Source: Pseudomonadota bacterium (GTDB lineage: Bacteria > Pseudomonadota > Gammaproteobacteria > Burkholderiales > Burkholderiaceae_B). Taken from it: a DNA stretch of 6,238 bases. The position numbers were made by a program, and so were the translations under genes. Below, piece after piece: positions 1-5,363 of this stretch. Within the stretch, counting starts at the first letter, position 1; the number at the start of each line of letters is the position of its first letter. The stretch covers positions 1 to 6,238 of the forward strand of contig JAEYVD010000093.1 of the NCBI GenBank assembly GCA_023432075.1, read 5' to 3'. Under the pieces are notes generated by a model. That model searched no databases and was not told the origin of the DNA. It worked only from the letters and a program-made list of their open reading frames with translations.

Positions 1-26
1 TGCTGCATGACTTGACTGTTGTGCAT
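1..26 (-). CDS. Possible 5' end of a gene downstream of the sulfite dehydrogenase (partial)
   Basis: An ATG lies 14 nt beyond the stop codon of the sulfite dehydrogenase gene on the same strand, preceded by a GAGG ribosome-binding motif at 35-38 with 8 nt spacing. Only eight codons fit before the window edge (M-H-N-S-Q-V-M-Q), so the product cannot be identified from sequence. A second in-frame ATG follows at 8-6. In characterised systems the SorA or SoxC molybdenum subunit is commonly encoded just upstream of its c-type cytochrome electron acceptor (SorB or SoxD), so a cytochrome is the natural expectation. This is inference from context only. Confidence 0.35.
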
Positions 27-40
27 CGATGCTGCCTCGA

Positions 41-1294
41 TCAGGACACGTTGATGGCCAGACCGTGGTCGCGCCAACTGCTGTTGATATAGCCCGGCGC
101 GTTTTCGAACCGGTTTTCCACCTGCACATTGCCTTCCGTGTCTTCGACGCGGCTGACCAGCATGTGCTGGCCGGCGGACAGTTCCACCGGCAGCGCGAAC
201 TGGCGCCAGGCGTACTTGCCAAGATCCGGTCCCACCAACGCGGCCTGTTTCCAGGTCTTGCCGCCGTCAATCGACACATCGACGCGCTTGACCGCATGCA
301 TGCCGCCAAAGGCGACGCCGCGCACCACGACCCGCCCGGCCTTCACCGGCTGGCCGTTTGCGCCCGGCGCGTTGATCCAGGACTTGGGCTCCATGACCCA
401 GACCGACGGTTGGTCGGGGCTGGGCTTGGCGTCCATGGGCGTCAGGCGATAGCCGGTCTGCTGGATTTTCGCGGGGCTCTGTTCGGCGGTGAACGCCAGC
501 CGCTTGATGTACTTGACGTTGTTCACGCCGGTGTAGCCCGGCACGATCAGGCGCAACGGGCCGCCGTGCGCCAGCGACAGCGGCTCGCCGTTCATCTCCC
601 AGGCCAAGAGGGCGTCCTGCATCGCCTCGCGCGGCACCGAGCGTTCCACCAGCAGCGATTTGGGATCCAGACCTTCGGGGAGCACTTCGCCGCCGGTACC
701 GGTCATGAAGGCAGGCGTGCCTTCCAGGCCGCCTAGGTGTTCGACAAGGGAGCGCACCGGTACGCCCGTCCACATCACACAGCCGGCCGCGCCCACTTCC
801 CACGGCGTGCCGCTGGGCTTGTGCGGAAAGAACCCGCGGCCATTGCCCGAGCACTGCAACACGGTCGCCAGCGTTTCGATGCCCAGCGTCTTCAGTTCGC
901 CCACGGTAAACGTGCGGGGCTGCTTGACGCCTTCGATCTCGACCTTCCAGGCATCGCGGTCGTTCAAGATCGCGGCGTCCGGCGGCGGCAGGTTGTTGCG
1001 GACGTACAGCTGGCGCGACGGCGTGATGACGCCATCGCCGAACGCGCTGCGGCGGGTTTCGATGGTGTTGGCGCTGTGCACGATGACGCTGTCGGCGTCT
1101 TTCCAGGCCGCGTAAGGCGGCAACGGCTTGGCGGCGGTTGCGGCGGGGGCCGCGGCTGGCGCTGCGCCTGCGGGCTTGGCGGGCGCATCGCTGGCGCGCG
1201 CAATGCCGGCGGCGCCCAGCCCGGCCGCGGCCAGGGCGCTGGCGCTGCCAGCCAGCATGCGACGGCGCGCGGGGTTGCGTGGGGTTGTCTCCAT
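41..1294 (-). CDS. Periplasmic sulfite dehydrogenase, molybdopterin subunit (SorA/SoxC-like)
   Basis: This is a 417-residue member of the sulfite oxidase family. Such enzymes oxidise sulfite to sulfate in the periplasm and pass electrons to a c-type cytochrome. Residues 1-34 form a Tat signal: three arginines at 10-12, a hydrophobic stretch, then a probable cleavage after ARA at 34. An Ala/Pro-rich linker (about 38-60) follows. The molybdopterin domain spans about 95-270: Cys148 in LQCSGNGR is the expected Mo ligand. Arg99, Arg153, His243 and Tyr282 align by spacing with chicken sulfite oxidase Arg138, Arg190, His283 and Tyr322. The C-terminal part, about 290-412, fits the Mo-co dimerisation domain (SIDGGKTW, DTEGNV). 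No heme-binding CxxCH is present, so electrons must leave to a separate protein. An earlier in-frame ATG at 1387 is rejected because it overlaps the predicted promoter. The chosen ATG has AGAGAGG 6 nt upstream and starts just before the Tat motif. Residue 101 is Asn where the family usually has His. SorA-like fits slightly better than SoxC-like, hence no symbol. Confidence 0.93.
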   Translation of the reverse strand: METTPRNPARRRMLAGSASALAAAGLGAAGIARASDAPAKPAGAAPAAAPAATAAKPLPPYAAWKDADSVIVHSANTIETRRSAFGDGVITPSRQLYVRNNLPPPDAAILNDRDAWKVEIEGVKQPRTFTVGELKTLGIETLATVLQCSGNGRGFFPHKPSGTPWEVGAAGCVMWTGVPVRSLVEHLGGLEGTPAFMTGTGGEVLPEGLDPKSLLVERSVPREAMQDALLAWEMNGEPLSLAHGGPLRLIVPGYTGVNNVKYIKRLAFTAEQSPAKIQQTGYRLTPMDAKPSPDQPSVWVMEPKSWINAPGANGQPVKAGRVVVRGVAFGGMHAVKRVDVSIDGGKTWKQAALVGPDLGKYAWRQFALPVELSAGQHMLVSRVEDTEGNVQVENRFENAPGYINSSWRDHGLAINVS

Positions 1295-1300
1295 GGCTTG

Positions 1301-1307
1301 CCTCTCT
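1301..1307 (-). promoter_or_regulatory. Ribosome-binding site deciding the sulfite dehydrogenase start
   Basis: On the minus strand the sequence reads AGAGAGG, six nucleotides before the ATG at 1294. It supports this start over the upstream in-frame ATG at 1387. Confidence 0.7.
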
Positions 1308-1376
1308 GGTTGCCGCGTCCCGCGGAACAGGCGCGGTGTTGTGCTTATGGACGGCCCAGCGCTTGCGGCCTTCCGC

Positions 1377-1405
1377 ATCATCGGCAATGCCCCTCTTTAT
1401 GTCAA
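1377..1405 (-). promoter_or_regulatory. Probable sigma-70 promoter of the sulfite dehydrogenase gene
   Basis: On the minus strand a perfect -35 box TTGACA (1405-1400) is followed after 17 bp by GATGAT (1382-1377), which matches four of six -10 consensus positions. Transcription would start near 1370, giving a leader of roughly 75 nt before the ATG at 1294. The boxes sit at the edge of an AT-richer patch in an otherwise GC-rich region. This is a sequence match only. Confidence 0.5.
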
Positions 1406-1408
1406 CGG

Positions 1409-1420
1409 GTTCTAAAGAAC
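1409..1420. repeat. Short inverted repeat GTTCT-AA-AGAAC next to the -35 box
   Basis: GTTCT and AGAAC are perfect inverted arms separated by AA. The repeat lies three bases upstream of the -35 box of the predicted sulfite dehydrogenase promoter, a position where an activator would bind. Five-base arms can arise by chance, so the operator role is a guess. Confidence 0.3.
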
Positions 1421-1486
1421 TATAGGTTTGTGGACATTTCAGATATAAGAGTTTTGGATACTTGGTCGGGCAAGCCCACGACAAAC

Positions 1487-1510
1487 GGCGCGAACGCGCG
1501 CGTTGACGCC
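1487..1510. repeat. Imperfect 24-bp dyad with a 12-bp perfect palindromic core
   Basis: The core AACGCGCGCGTT (1493-1504) is a perfect 12-bp palindrome. Outside a two-base mismatch on each side, GGCG (1487-1490) and CGCC (1507-1510) also pair, so 20 of 24 positions are symmetric. It lies in the divergent spacer, about 80 bp before the glycine-zipper gene and just upstream of its possible promoter. It could be an operator or a hairpin. GC-rich DNA makes CG-palindromes more likely by chance. Confidence 0.35.
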
Positions 1511-1522
1511 TTGCATCCCCTG

Positions 1523-1552
1523 TTGCGTCTGCGCAGAACCCGGCGCTAATCT
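1523..1552 (+). promoter_or_regulatory. Weak candidate promoter of the glycine-zipper gene
   Basis: TTGCGT (1523-1528) and TAATCT (1547-1552) are 18 bp apart and would start transcription near 1559, about 30 nt before the ATG at 1588. Each box matches only three consensus positions, so this is the best available candidate and not a firm call. A TTGACG at 1503-1508 has no fitting -10 box. Confidence 0.2.
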
Positions 1553-1577
1553 GGTGATTCAGGGCGCTGACTTCCAT

Positions 1578-1582
1578 GGAGG
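1578..1582 (+). promoter_or_regulatory. Ribosome-binding site GGAGG deciding the glycine-zipper start
   Basis: GGAGG is followed by a five-base spacer and the ATG at 1588. The motif overlaps an in-frame upstream ATG at 1576, which has no such site of its own, so translation should begin at 1588. Confidence 0.75.
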
Positions 1583-1587
1583 TCGTC

Positions 1588-2055
1588 ATGAACACGTTCA
1601 TCTTTCCCTGTTTGGCCATCATGGCCGCCGGCGTCTGCGTAAGCGTTTCCGCGCAGACCGTCACGCCGCTCAAAGGGCAATCCCCCGAACTGACTCAGCA
1701 GGACATTGCCGCATGCCAGTCGCAAACCGGCACCGCGGCCAGTACCAGCCCGGACACGCCTCAGGCCGGTGGCCGTGCGCGCGGCGCCGCGGCTGGTGCG
1801 GCGGCGGGCGCCGTCGTGGCGGGCGCGCGCGGGCGGCAGCATGAGGAGGTCTACGACCGCGTGGACGACGACACCAAGCAGGCGTACCGGCAGAACCAGG
1901 CAAAGGACGCAGCTGCGGCGGGAATGGTGGTGGGCGGGTCGCGGCAACGTCAGGACCGGCGTCAAGACCGCGCCAATCAGAGCCAGCAGAATGCGGCCGC
2001 GTCTTCCGCGTATGCAACCTGCCTGCAGCAGCGGGGGTATCAGGTGGCGCCTTGA
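1588..2055 (+). CDS. Exported YMGG-like glycine-zipper protein
   Basis: The product has 155 residues. A signal peptide covers about 1-22 (hydrophobic core, then VSA before Gln23). There is no good lipobox, because the residue before Cys17 is Val, so signal peptidase I processing is likely. The mature part starts with a polar stretch, then a strict glycine zipper with Gly at 62, 66, 70 and 74 and Ala between. A charged segment (83-107), a shorter Gly-rich patch (112-117) and a Gln/Arg/Asn-rich tail follow. Cys43 and Cys145 are the only cysteines of the mature protein and could form a disulfide in the periplasm. Glycine zippers pack membrane helices tightly and are common in small envelope proteins of proteobacteria, mostly of unknown role. 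The gene stands alone, divergent from the sulfite dehydrogenase and convergent with the transporter. The family call is fairly safe. The function is unknown. Confidence 0.8.
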   Translation: MNTFIFPCLAIMAAGVCVSVSAQTVTPLKGQSPELTQQDIAACQSQTGTAASTSPDTPQAGGRARGAAAGAAAGAVVAGARGRQHEEVYDRVDDDTKQAYRQNQAKDAAAAGMVVGGSRQRQDRRQDRANQSQQNAAASSAYATCLQQRGYQVAP

Positions 2056-2106
2056 GCCGGTCGCGTGCGTTGACCGTGCCGCGCGGGCAAAAAGGGGTAG
2101 CGGCGC

Positions 2107-3831
2107 TTAAGGCGCGGGCTTACCTTGCAGGTAATCGTCCACCGCGCTGCCGACGGTCGGATGGAAGCGATCGTCGCTGAACAGCCGCGACAGCTCGAAG
2201 CGCTTGAGCTTGTCCCGCACGGGATCCTTCATTTCCGCGAAGTGCAGCGCGATCCCTTCGCGCGACAGGTGTTCGCACAGTTCGCGCAGCATGTCCGCAG
2301 AGGTGACGTCGACACTGGTCACCGGTTCGGCAGCCACCACCACGCGCCGTACGGGCGTGGGCGATGCCTCCACGGCTTCAAGCAGGCGCTCCTGGAAGAG
2401 TTCGGCATTGGCGAAAAAGAGCGGGGCGTCCCAGCGGAACAGGACCAGCCCGTCGATCAGCGTGGCATGCGGATAACGCTTCAGGTCGTGATAGCCGCGC
2501 AGATTCGGCACGCGGCCCAGCACCGCGAAGTGGGGGCGCCATCCGTCCCACAGGAATTCAATGATGGCGATGACGACCGCCAGGCAAATGCCGGGGATCG
2601 CACCGAAGACGGCGACACCCGCAAAACACAGCATGGACAGCCAGAATTCCCATTGCTGGATGCGGTAGATGCGCCGCAGATCCTTGAACTCGAACAGGCC
2701 GATGGCCGCGGCGATCACCACCGCGGCCAGCGCGCTGTTGGGCAGGTGCCGCAGCAGGTTCGGCGCGGCGATCAGCAGCGCGGCGACGGCCAGCGCGCCG
2801 ACGACGCCGGTGAGCTGCGTGCGCGAGCCGGCTGCCTCGGCCACCGGCGTGCGCGATGCGCTGCTGCTGATCGGAAAGCCCTGGAAAAAACCCGCCGCCA
2901 GGTTCGCGACGCCCAGTCCCACCATTTCCTGATTCGGATCCACGCGCGTGTTCGTGCGCGCCGCGTAGGTGCGCGACAGCACGCTGGTGTCGGCAAAGGC
3001 AATCAGCGCCACCGCGCAGCCGCCCAGCACGATCTTGACCAGATCGGCGTTGCTGAGCCAGGGCAAGGCAAAACTGGGCAAGCCTTGCGGAATCTCTCCC
3101 AGCACCTTGACGCCCCGGGCATCCAATCCGACGAGCTTGACCGCCAGCGTGGCAAGGATCACGGCGATCAGGATGCCTGGCACGCGATCAAAACGCTTTA
3201 GCACCAGGATCACGGCCAGGCTGGCCGCGCCCACAGCAAAGCTTGGCCAGTGGGCTTGTCCATCGGCGACGGCCAGCGCCAGCTGCTGCATTTCCCGCAA
3301 TGGGCCGGCGTCGTTGATGGACAGGTCGAACAGCTTGGGCAACTGGCTGACCAGCACGGTCAACGCGATGCCGTTCATGTAGCCGTAGCGGATGGGTTTG
3401 GACAGCAGCTCTGTGATGAATCCCAGGCGCATCAAACCCATCACGATGCAAAACAGGCCCGAGACCACGGCCATCATGCTTGCTGCGGCGATGGCGCGCA
3501 TGGGATCGCCGTTGGAGACGCTGAGCACGACGGCCAGGATGGGCGCCGCCAACGCGGAATCCGGTCCCAAAACCAGGATCCGGCTTGGACCGAACAGCGC
3601 ATACGCCAGGAGCGGGATGATGGTGGCGTACAGGCCGTAGACGCCGGGTACGCCCGAGGCTTCGGCGTAAGCGATGCCCACCGGGACCAGCATGGTCGTC
3701 AGGACGAGGCCGGCGGCAATGTCCCTGGGCAGCCACGCCGCCTGGTAGGACGGCAACAGCGCCAGACCGGGCAGCCAGCGCAACCAGCGTGGCGCGGTCT
3801 TGGCGGGGGAGCGGGGCGGTTCGGTAGCCAT
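2107..3831 (-). CDS. SulP/SLC26-family inorganic anion transporter with STAS domain
   Basis: This is a 574-residue inner-membrane carrier of full family length. After a short basic cytoplasmic N-terminus (1-30), the transport domain runs from about 35 to 430 with many hydrophobic segments. Family hallmarks are visible: the YAEASGVPGVYGLYAT stretch (55-70), PLLAYALFGPSR (73-84, the SulP signature region), and the FFQGFPISSSASRTPV motif (315-330) with AGSRTQL after it. A C-terminal STAS domain follows, about 455-570, cytoplasmic and usually regulatory, with the VTSVDVTSADML segment at about 504-515. SulP proteins carry sulfate, bicarbonate or dicarboxylates, and substrate cannot be read from sequence. 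The nearby sulfite dehydrogenase makes sulfate plausible, but the two are separated by another gene on the opposite strand. The gene starts 50 nt after the MerR gene on the same strand, and I see no convincing promoter in between, so co-transcription is possible. GGGA lies four bases before the ATG. Confidence 0.92.
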   Translation of the reverse strand: MATEPPRSPAKTAPRWLRWLPGLALLPSYQAAWLPRDIAAGLVLTTMLVPVGIAYAEASGVPGVYGLYATIIPLLAYALFGPSRILVLGPDSALAAPILAVVLSVSNGDPMRAIAAASMMAVVSGLFCIVMGLMRLGFITELLSKPIRYGYMNGIALTVLVSQLPKLFDLSINDAGPLREMQQLALAVADGQAHWPSFAVGAASLAVILVLKRFDRVPGILIAVILATLAVKLVGLDARGVKVLGEIPQGLPSFALPWLSNADLVKIVLGGCAVALIAFADTSVLSRTYAARTNTRVDPNQEMVGLGVANLAAGFFQGFPISSSASRTPVAEAAGSRTQLTGVVGALAVAALLIAAPNLLRHLPNSALAAVVIAAAIGLFEFKDLRRIYRIQQWEFWLSMLCFAGVAVFGAIPGICLAVVIAIIEFLWDGWRPHFAVLGRVPNLRGYHDLKRYPHATLIDGLVLFRWDAPLFFANAELFQERLLEAVEASPTPVRRVVVAAEPVTSVDVTSADMLRELCEHLSREGIALHFAEMKDPVRDKLKRFELSRLFSDDRFHPTVGSAVDDYLQGKPAP

Positions 3832-3881
3832 GAAATCCCGGTAGGAAAGCGTGCGCTACAGGTTGTGGATGTTTCCGTGTT

Positions 3882-4268
3882 TCAGTGCGGAGAAGCAGAG
3901 CCTGAATCTTCCAACATCTCGCGCAGCCGGGCGCGGCGGCGCTCGAGGTCAGCGATCTGGCGCTCGACGGATGCCAACCGCCGGCGCTGCACCTCGGACG
4001 TCTCCGGGCACGCCGCCGCGCCTTCGATCAGCCGCATGCAATCGGGAAACCCGCGAATTTCCGCCAACGAGAAGCCGGCAGCGATGAGGCGCTGGATTTG
4101 CCTTACCTGCGTGACGGCGGTCGCGGGAAAGGTACGGTACCCATTGTCTGCCCGGGCCGAGAAAAGCAGACCTTGGTCGTCGTAATGGCGCAGCGACCGC
4201 AGGCTTGCGCCCGTTTTGCGGGCCAATTCGCCGATCGACATGGGGGTGTGAAGCACGGGCGTTTTCAT
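3882..4268 (-). CDS. MerR-family transcriptional regulator
   Basis: The protein has 128 residues and the full MerR layout. A winged helix-turn-helix covers about 10-80: MSIGELARKTG, SLRSLRHYDDQGLL, the NGYRTF wing, then IQRLIAAGFSLAEI. A dimerising coiled coil follows at about 92-121 (VQRRRLASVERQIADLERRRARL). The effector region is short, with Cys77 and Cys87. A Cys pair spaced like this is common in MerR proteins of this size and does not by itself show metal sensing. Such proteins bind between -35 and -10 boxes set 19-20 bp apart and untwist the DNA to activate. A promoter of this kind lies in the spacer to the divergent hydrolase. Two in-frame starts are possible, at 4268 (Met1) and 4241 (Met10). 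Neither has a Shine-Dalgarno site. The first is kept because a -10-like box lies exactly where a leaderless message would need it. The transporter gene lies directly downstream. Confidence 0.9.
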   Translation of the reverse strand: MKTPVLHTPMSIGELARKTGASLRSLRHYDDQGLLFSARADNGYRTFPATAVTQVRQIQRLIAAGFSLAEIRGFPDCMRLIEGAAACPETSEVQRRRLASVERQIADLERRRARLREMLEDSGSASPH

Positions 4269-4275
4269 GGGGGAA

Positions 4276-4281
4276 AGATTA
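4276..4281 (-). promoter_or_regulatory. Possible -10 box for a leaderless merR transcript
   Basis: On the minus strand TAATCT ends seven bases before the A of the merR ATG at 4268. A transcript from here would begin at or next to the start codon, which would explain the missing ribosome-binding site (the bases before the ATG read TTCCCCC). No good -35 box is seen at 16-18 bp, so the promoter would be weak or activator-dependent. Confidence 0.3.
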
Positions 4282-4293
4282 GCAGATAGGCGC

Positions 4294-4324
4294 TTGACAT
4301 TGACATCGGTGTGAGGGTTGAGAC
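4294..4324 (+). promoter_or_regulatory. MerR-type promoter (19-bp spacer) of the alpha/beta hydrolase gene
   Basis: A perfect -35 box TTGACA (4294-4299) is separated by 19 bp from the weak -10 box TGAGAC (4319-4324). A second TTGACA follows directly at 4300-4305, making a tandem repeat. Within the spacer TGACATCGGTGTGA (4301-4314) is an imperfect palindrome, symmetric at 10 of 14 positions. Over-long 19-20 bp spacers with a central dyad are the hallmark of promoters activated by MerR proteins, and a merR gene starts 26 bp away in the opposite direction. Transcription would start near 4331, about 26 nt before the hydrolase ATG. Binding by this particular protein is inferred. Confidence 0.65.
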
Positions 4325-4356
4325 TGGCCGTCCTTTCCTATTTCGGATGCATCAGC

Positions 4357-5256
4357 ATGCAACGCAGAACCTTTTTCCGCCGAGTGGCGGCGGCAGCCTT
4401 GTTCATCGCGGCTTCGGCGGCCGCGCACGCGCAGTCCAGGCAATACTCGGTCACCGCGCCCGATGGGGTGACGCTCGCCGTCCAGGAGGCCGGCACTGCC
4501 AATGGTCCGCCAGTGATCTTCGTGCACGGGTTGCTGGGCAGCCGCCTCAACTGGGAGGCCCAACTCGCCAGCCCGGCGCTGCAACGGTATCGGCTGATCA
4601 CCTACGACCTGCGGGGCCATGGCCTGTCGGCTAAGCCGGCGGATGCGGCGGCGTATACCGACGGGCGACGCTGGGCCGACGATCTGGCCGCGGTGATGAA
4701 GGCGACCGGCGTCGCCCACCCCGTCGTCGTCGGCTGGTCGCTAGGCGCCGCGGTGACGACCAACTACCTCGCCACGTACGGCGATGCGGGGATTGCGGGC
4801 GCCGTCTATGTGGGTGGCGTGATCGAATTGGATGCGAAACAGATCGTGCAGCATCCCGCGCTGTACCGCGACATGGTGTCGTCCGACCTGAAAACCCATC
4901 TGGACGCGGAGCGCGAGTTCATCGGATTGTGCTTTGCGCAGCCGCCCGATGCCGACACGTTCCAACGGCTCCTGGCCAATGCCGCGATGGCGTCCTTCGA
5001 CATGCAGGCCGCCGTGCAAGCCATGACGGTCGAGGCGGCGCGCGGCCTTGGCTCGGCGCGCAAGCCTCTGCTGCTGATCTACGGAGCAAAAGACGCGTTG
5101 GTCCAGCCTGCGCCGTCGATCCAGCGGGCGCGGCAACTGAACCCCCGCGTGAGGAGCACGGTATATGCGGCATCCGGGCATGCGCCGTTCATGGAGGAGG
5201 CGGAAAGGTTCAACCGGGACTTGGCTGCGTTTGTGGACAACGTCGTCCCGCGCTGA
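4357..5256 (+). CDS. Tat-exported alpha/beta hydrolase
   Basis: The product is a 299-residue alpha/beta-hydrolase-fold enzyme. The N-terminus reads QRRTFFRR, then a hydrophobic run ending AHA before Gln26. This fits the twin-arginine consensus (RRxFF) and a signal peptidase cleavage after residue 25, so the enzyme should fold in the cytoplasm and act in the periplasm. The mature protein has the oxyanion-hole HG motif at 57-58 (FVHGLLGS), the DLRGHGLS segment (84-91), the nucleophile elbow G-W-S-L-G with Ser128, the acid Asp246 in YGAKD, and His275 in SGHAPF. The triad is complete. A cap region lies at about 155-225. Close relatives include esterases, haloperoxidase-like enzymes and hydrolases of ring-cleavage products, so the substrate is undetermined. 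An upstream TTG at 4318 in the same frame overlaps the promoter and is rejected. The ATG has only a weak CGGA site 9 nt upstream. Divergence from merR suggests induction by that regulator's ligand, which may be related to the enzyme's substrate. Confidence 0.9.
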   Translation: MQRRTFFRRVAAAALFIAASAAAHAQSRQYSVTAPDGVTLAVQEAGTANGPPVIFVHGLLGSRLNWEAQLASPALQRYRLITYDLRGHGLSAKPADAAAYTDGRRWADDLAAVMKATGVAHPVVVGWSLGAAVTTNYLATYGDAGIAGAVYVGGVIELDAKQIVQHPALYRDMVSSDLKTHLDAEREFIGLCFAQPPDADTFQRLLANAAMASFDMQAAVQAMTVEAARGLGSARKPLLLIYGAKDALVQPAPSIQRARQLNPRVRSTVYAASGHAPFMEEAERFNRDLAAFVDNVVPR

Positions 5257-5262
5257 CAGGCG

Positions 5263-5280
5263 GAAGCGCGCCGGGGCTTC
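5263..5280 (+). terminator. Weak hairpin after the hydrolase gene
   Basis: GAAGC (5263-5267) and GCTTC (5276-5280) can form a five-base stem with an eight-base loop just after the stop codon, followed by TTG but no T-run. It is a poor intrinsic terminator and may not function as one. Confidence 0.2.
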
Positions 5281-5294
5281 TTGCCAAATGTTGC

Positions 5295-5324
5295 TTGTTG
5301 CGAGGCAGCATCGCCTGCTATCTT
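5295..5324 (+). promoter_or_regulatory. Candidate extended -10 promoter of the AraC-family gene
   Basis: TGCTATCTT (5316-5324) reads as an extended -10 element, TG plus TATCTT, with four of six consensus positions. TTGTTG (5295-5300) is a partial -35 box 18 bp upstream. Transcription would begin near 5331, about 33 nt before the ATG. It suggests that the regulator has its own promoter and is not simply read through from the hydrolase gene. Confidence 0.4.
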
Positions 5325-5363
5325 CGAGCCCGAAAGCGCGTTTGCCCTGATTTGGACATCACC

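Noticed and set aside
1288..1387. Longer N-terminus for the sulfite dehydrogenase starting at 1387
   Set aside because: It would add 31 residues ahead of the Tat motif, overlaps the predicted -10 box, and lacks the good ribosome-binding site present before the ATG at 1294.
737..1549. Open frame of 270 codons on the plus strand antisense to the sulfite dehydrogenase
   Set aside because: No domain is recognisable, the composition is shadow-like, and it overlaps the entire divergent regulatory spacer.
267..1673. Open frame of 468 codons on the minus strand through the sulfite dehydrogenase and its upstream spacer
   Set aside because: It is out of frame with the well-supported dehydrogenase, is extremely Arg-rich, and crosses the predicted promoter and the neighbouring glycine-zipper gene. 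It is a shadow frame.
2077..2089. Hairpin TGCC-GCGCG-GGCA between the convergent glycine-zipper and SulP genes, near an A5 run
   Set aside because: The A-run follows the stem on the plus strand and so precedes it on the minus strand. Neither gene gets a stem followed by a T-run, so it is not a standard terminator.
2125..3201. Long open frame (358 codons) on the plus strand opposite the SulP gene
   Set aside because: It is antisense to a clear SulP transporter. Its translation is low-complexity and rich in Arg, Gln, His and Gly with no recognisable domain, typical of shadow frames in GC-rich DNA.
3967..4041. Cys77 and Cys87 of the MerR protein as proof of a metal sensor
   Set aside because: The pair is common in MerR proteins of this size with no metal link. 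No metal efflux or detoxification gene is nearby, and the typical CueR or ZntR metal-loop motif is not seen.
4318..4356. Upstream TTG start for the alpha/beta hydrolase
   Set aside because: It lies within the predicted -10 region, so it would not be transcribed, and it would put 13 residues before a complete Tat leader.
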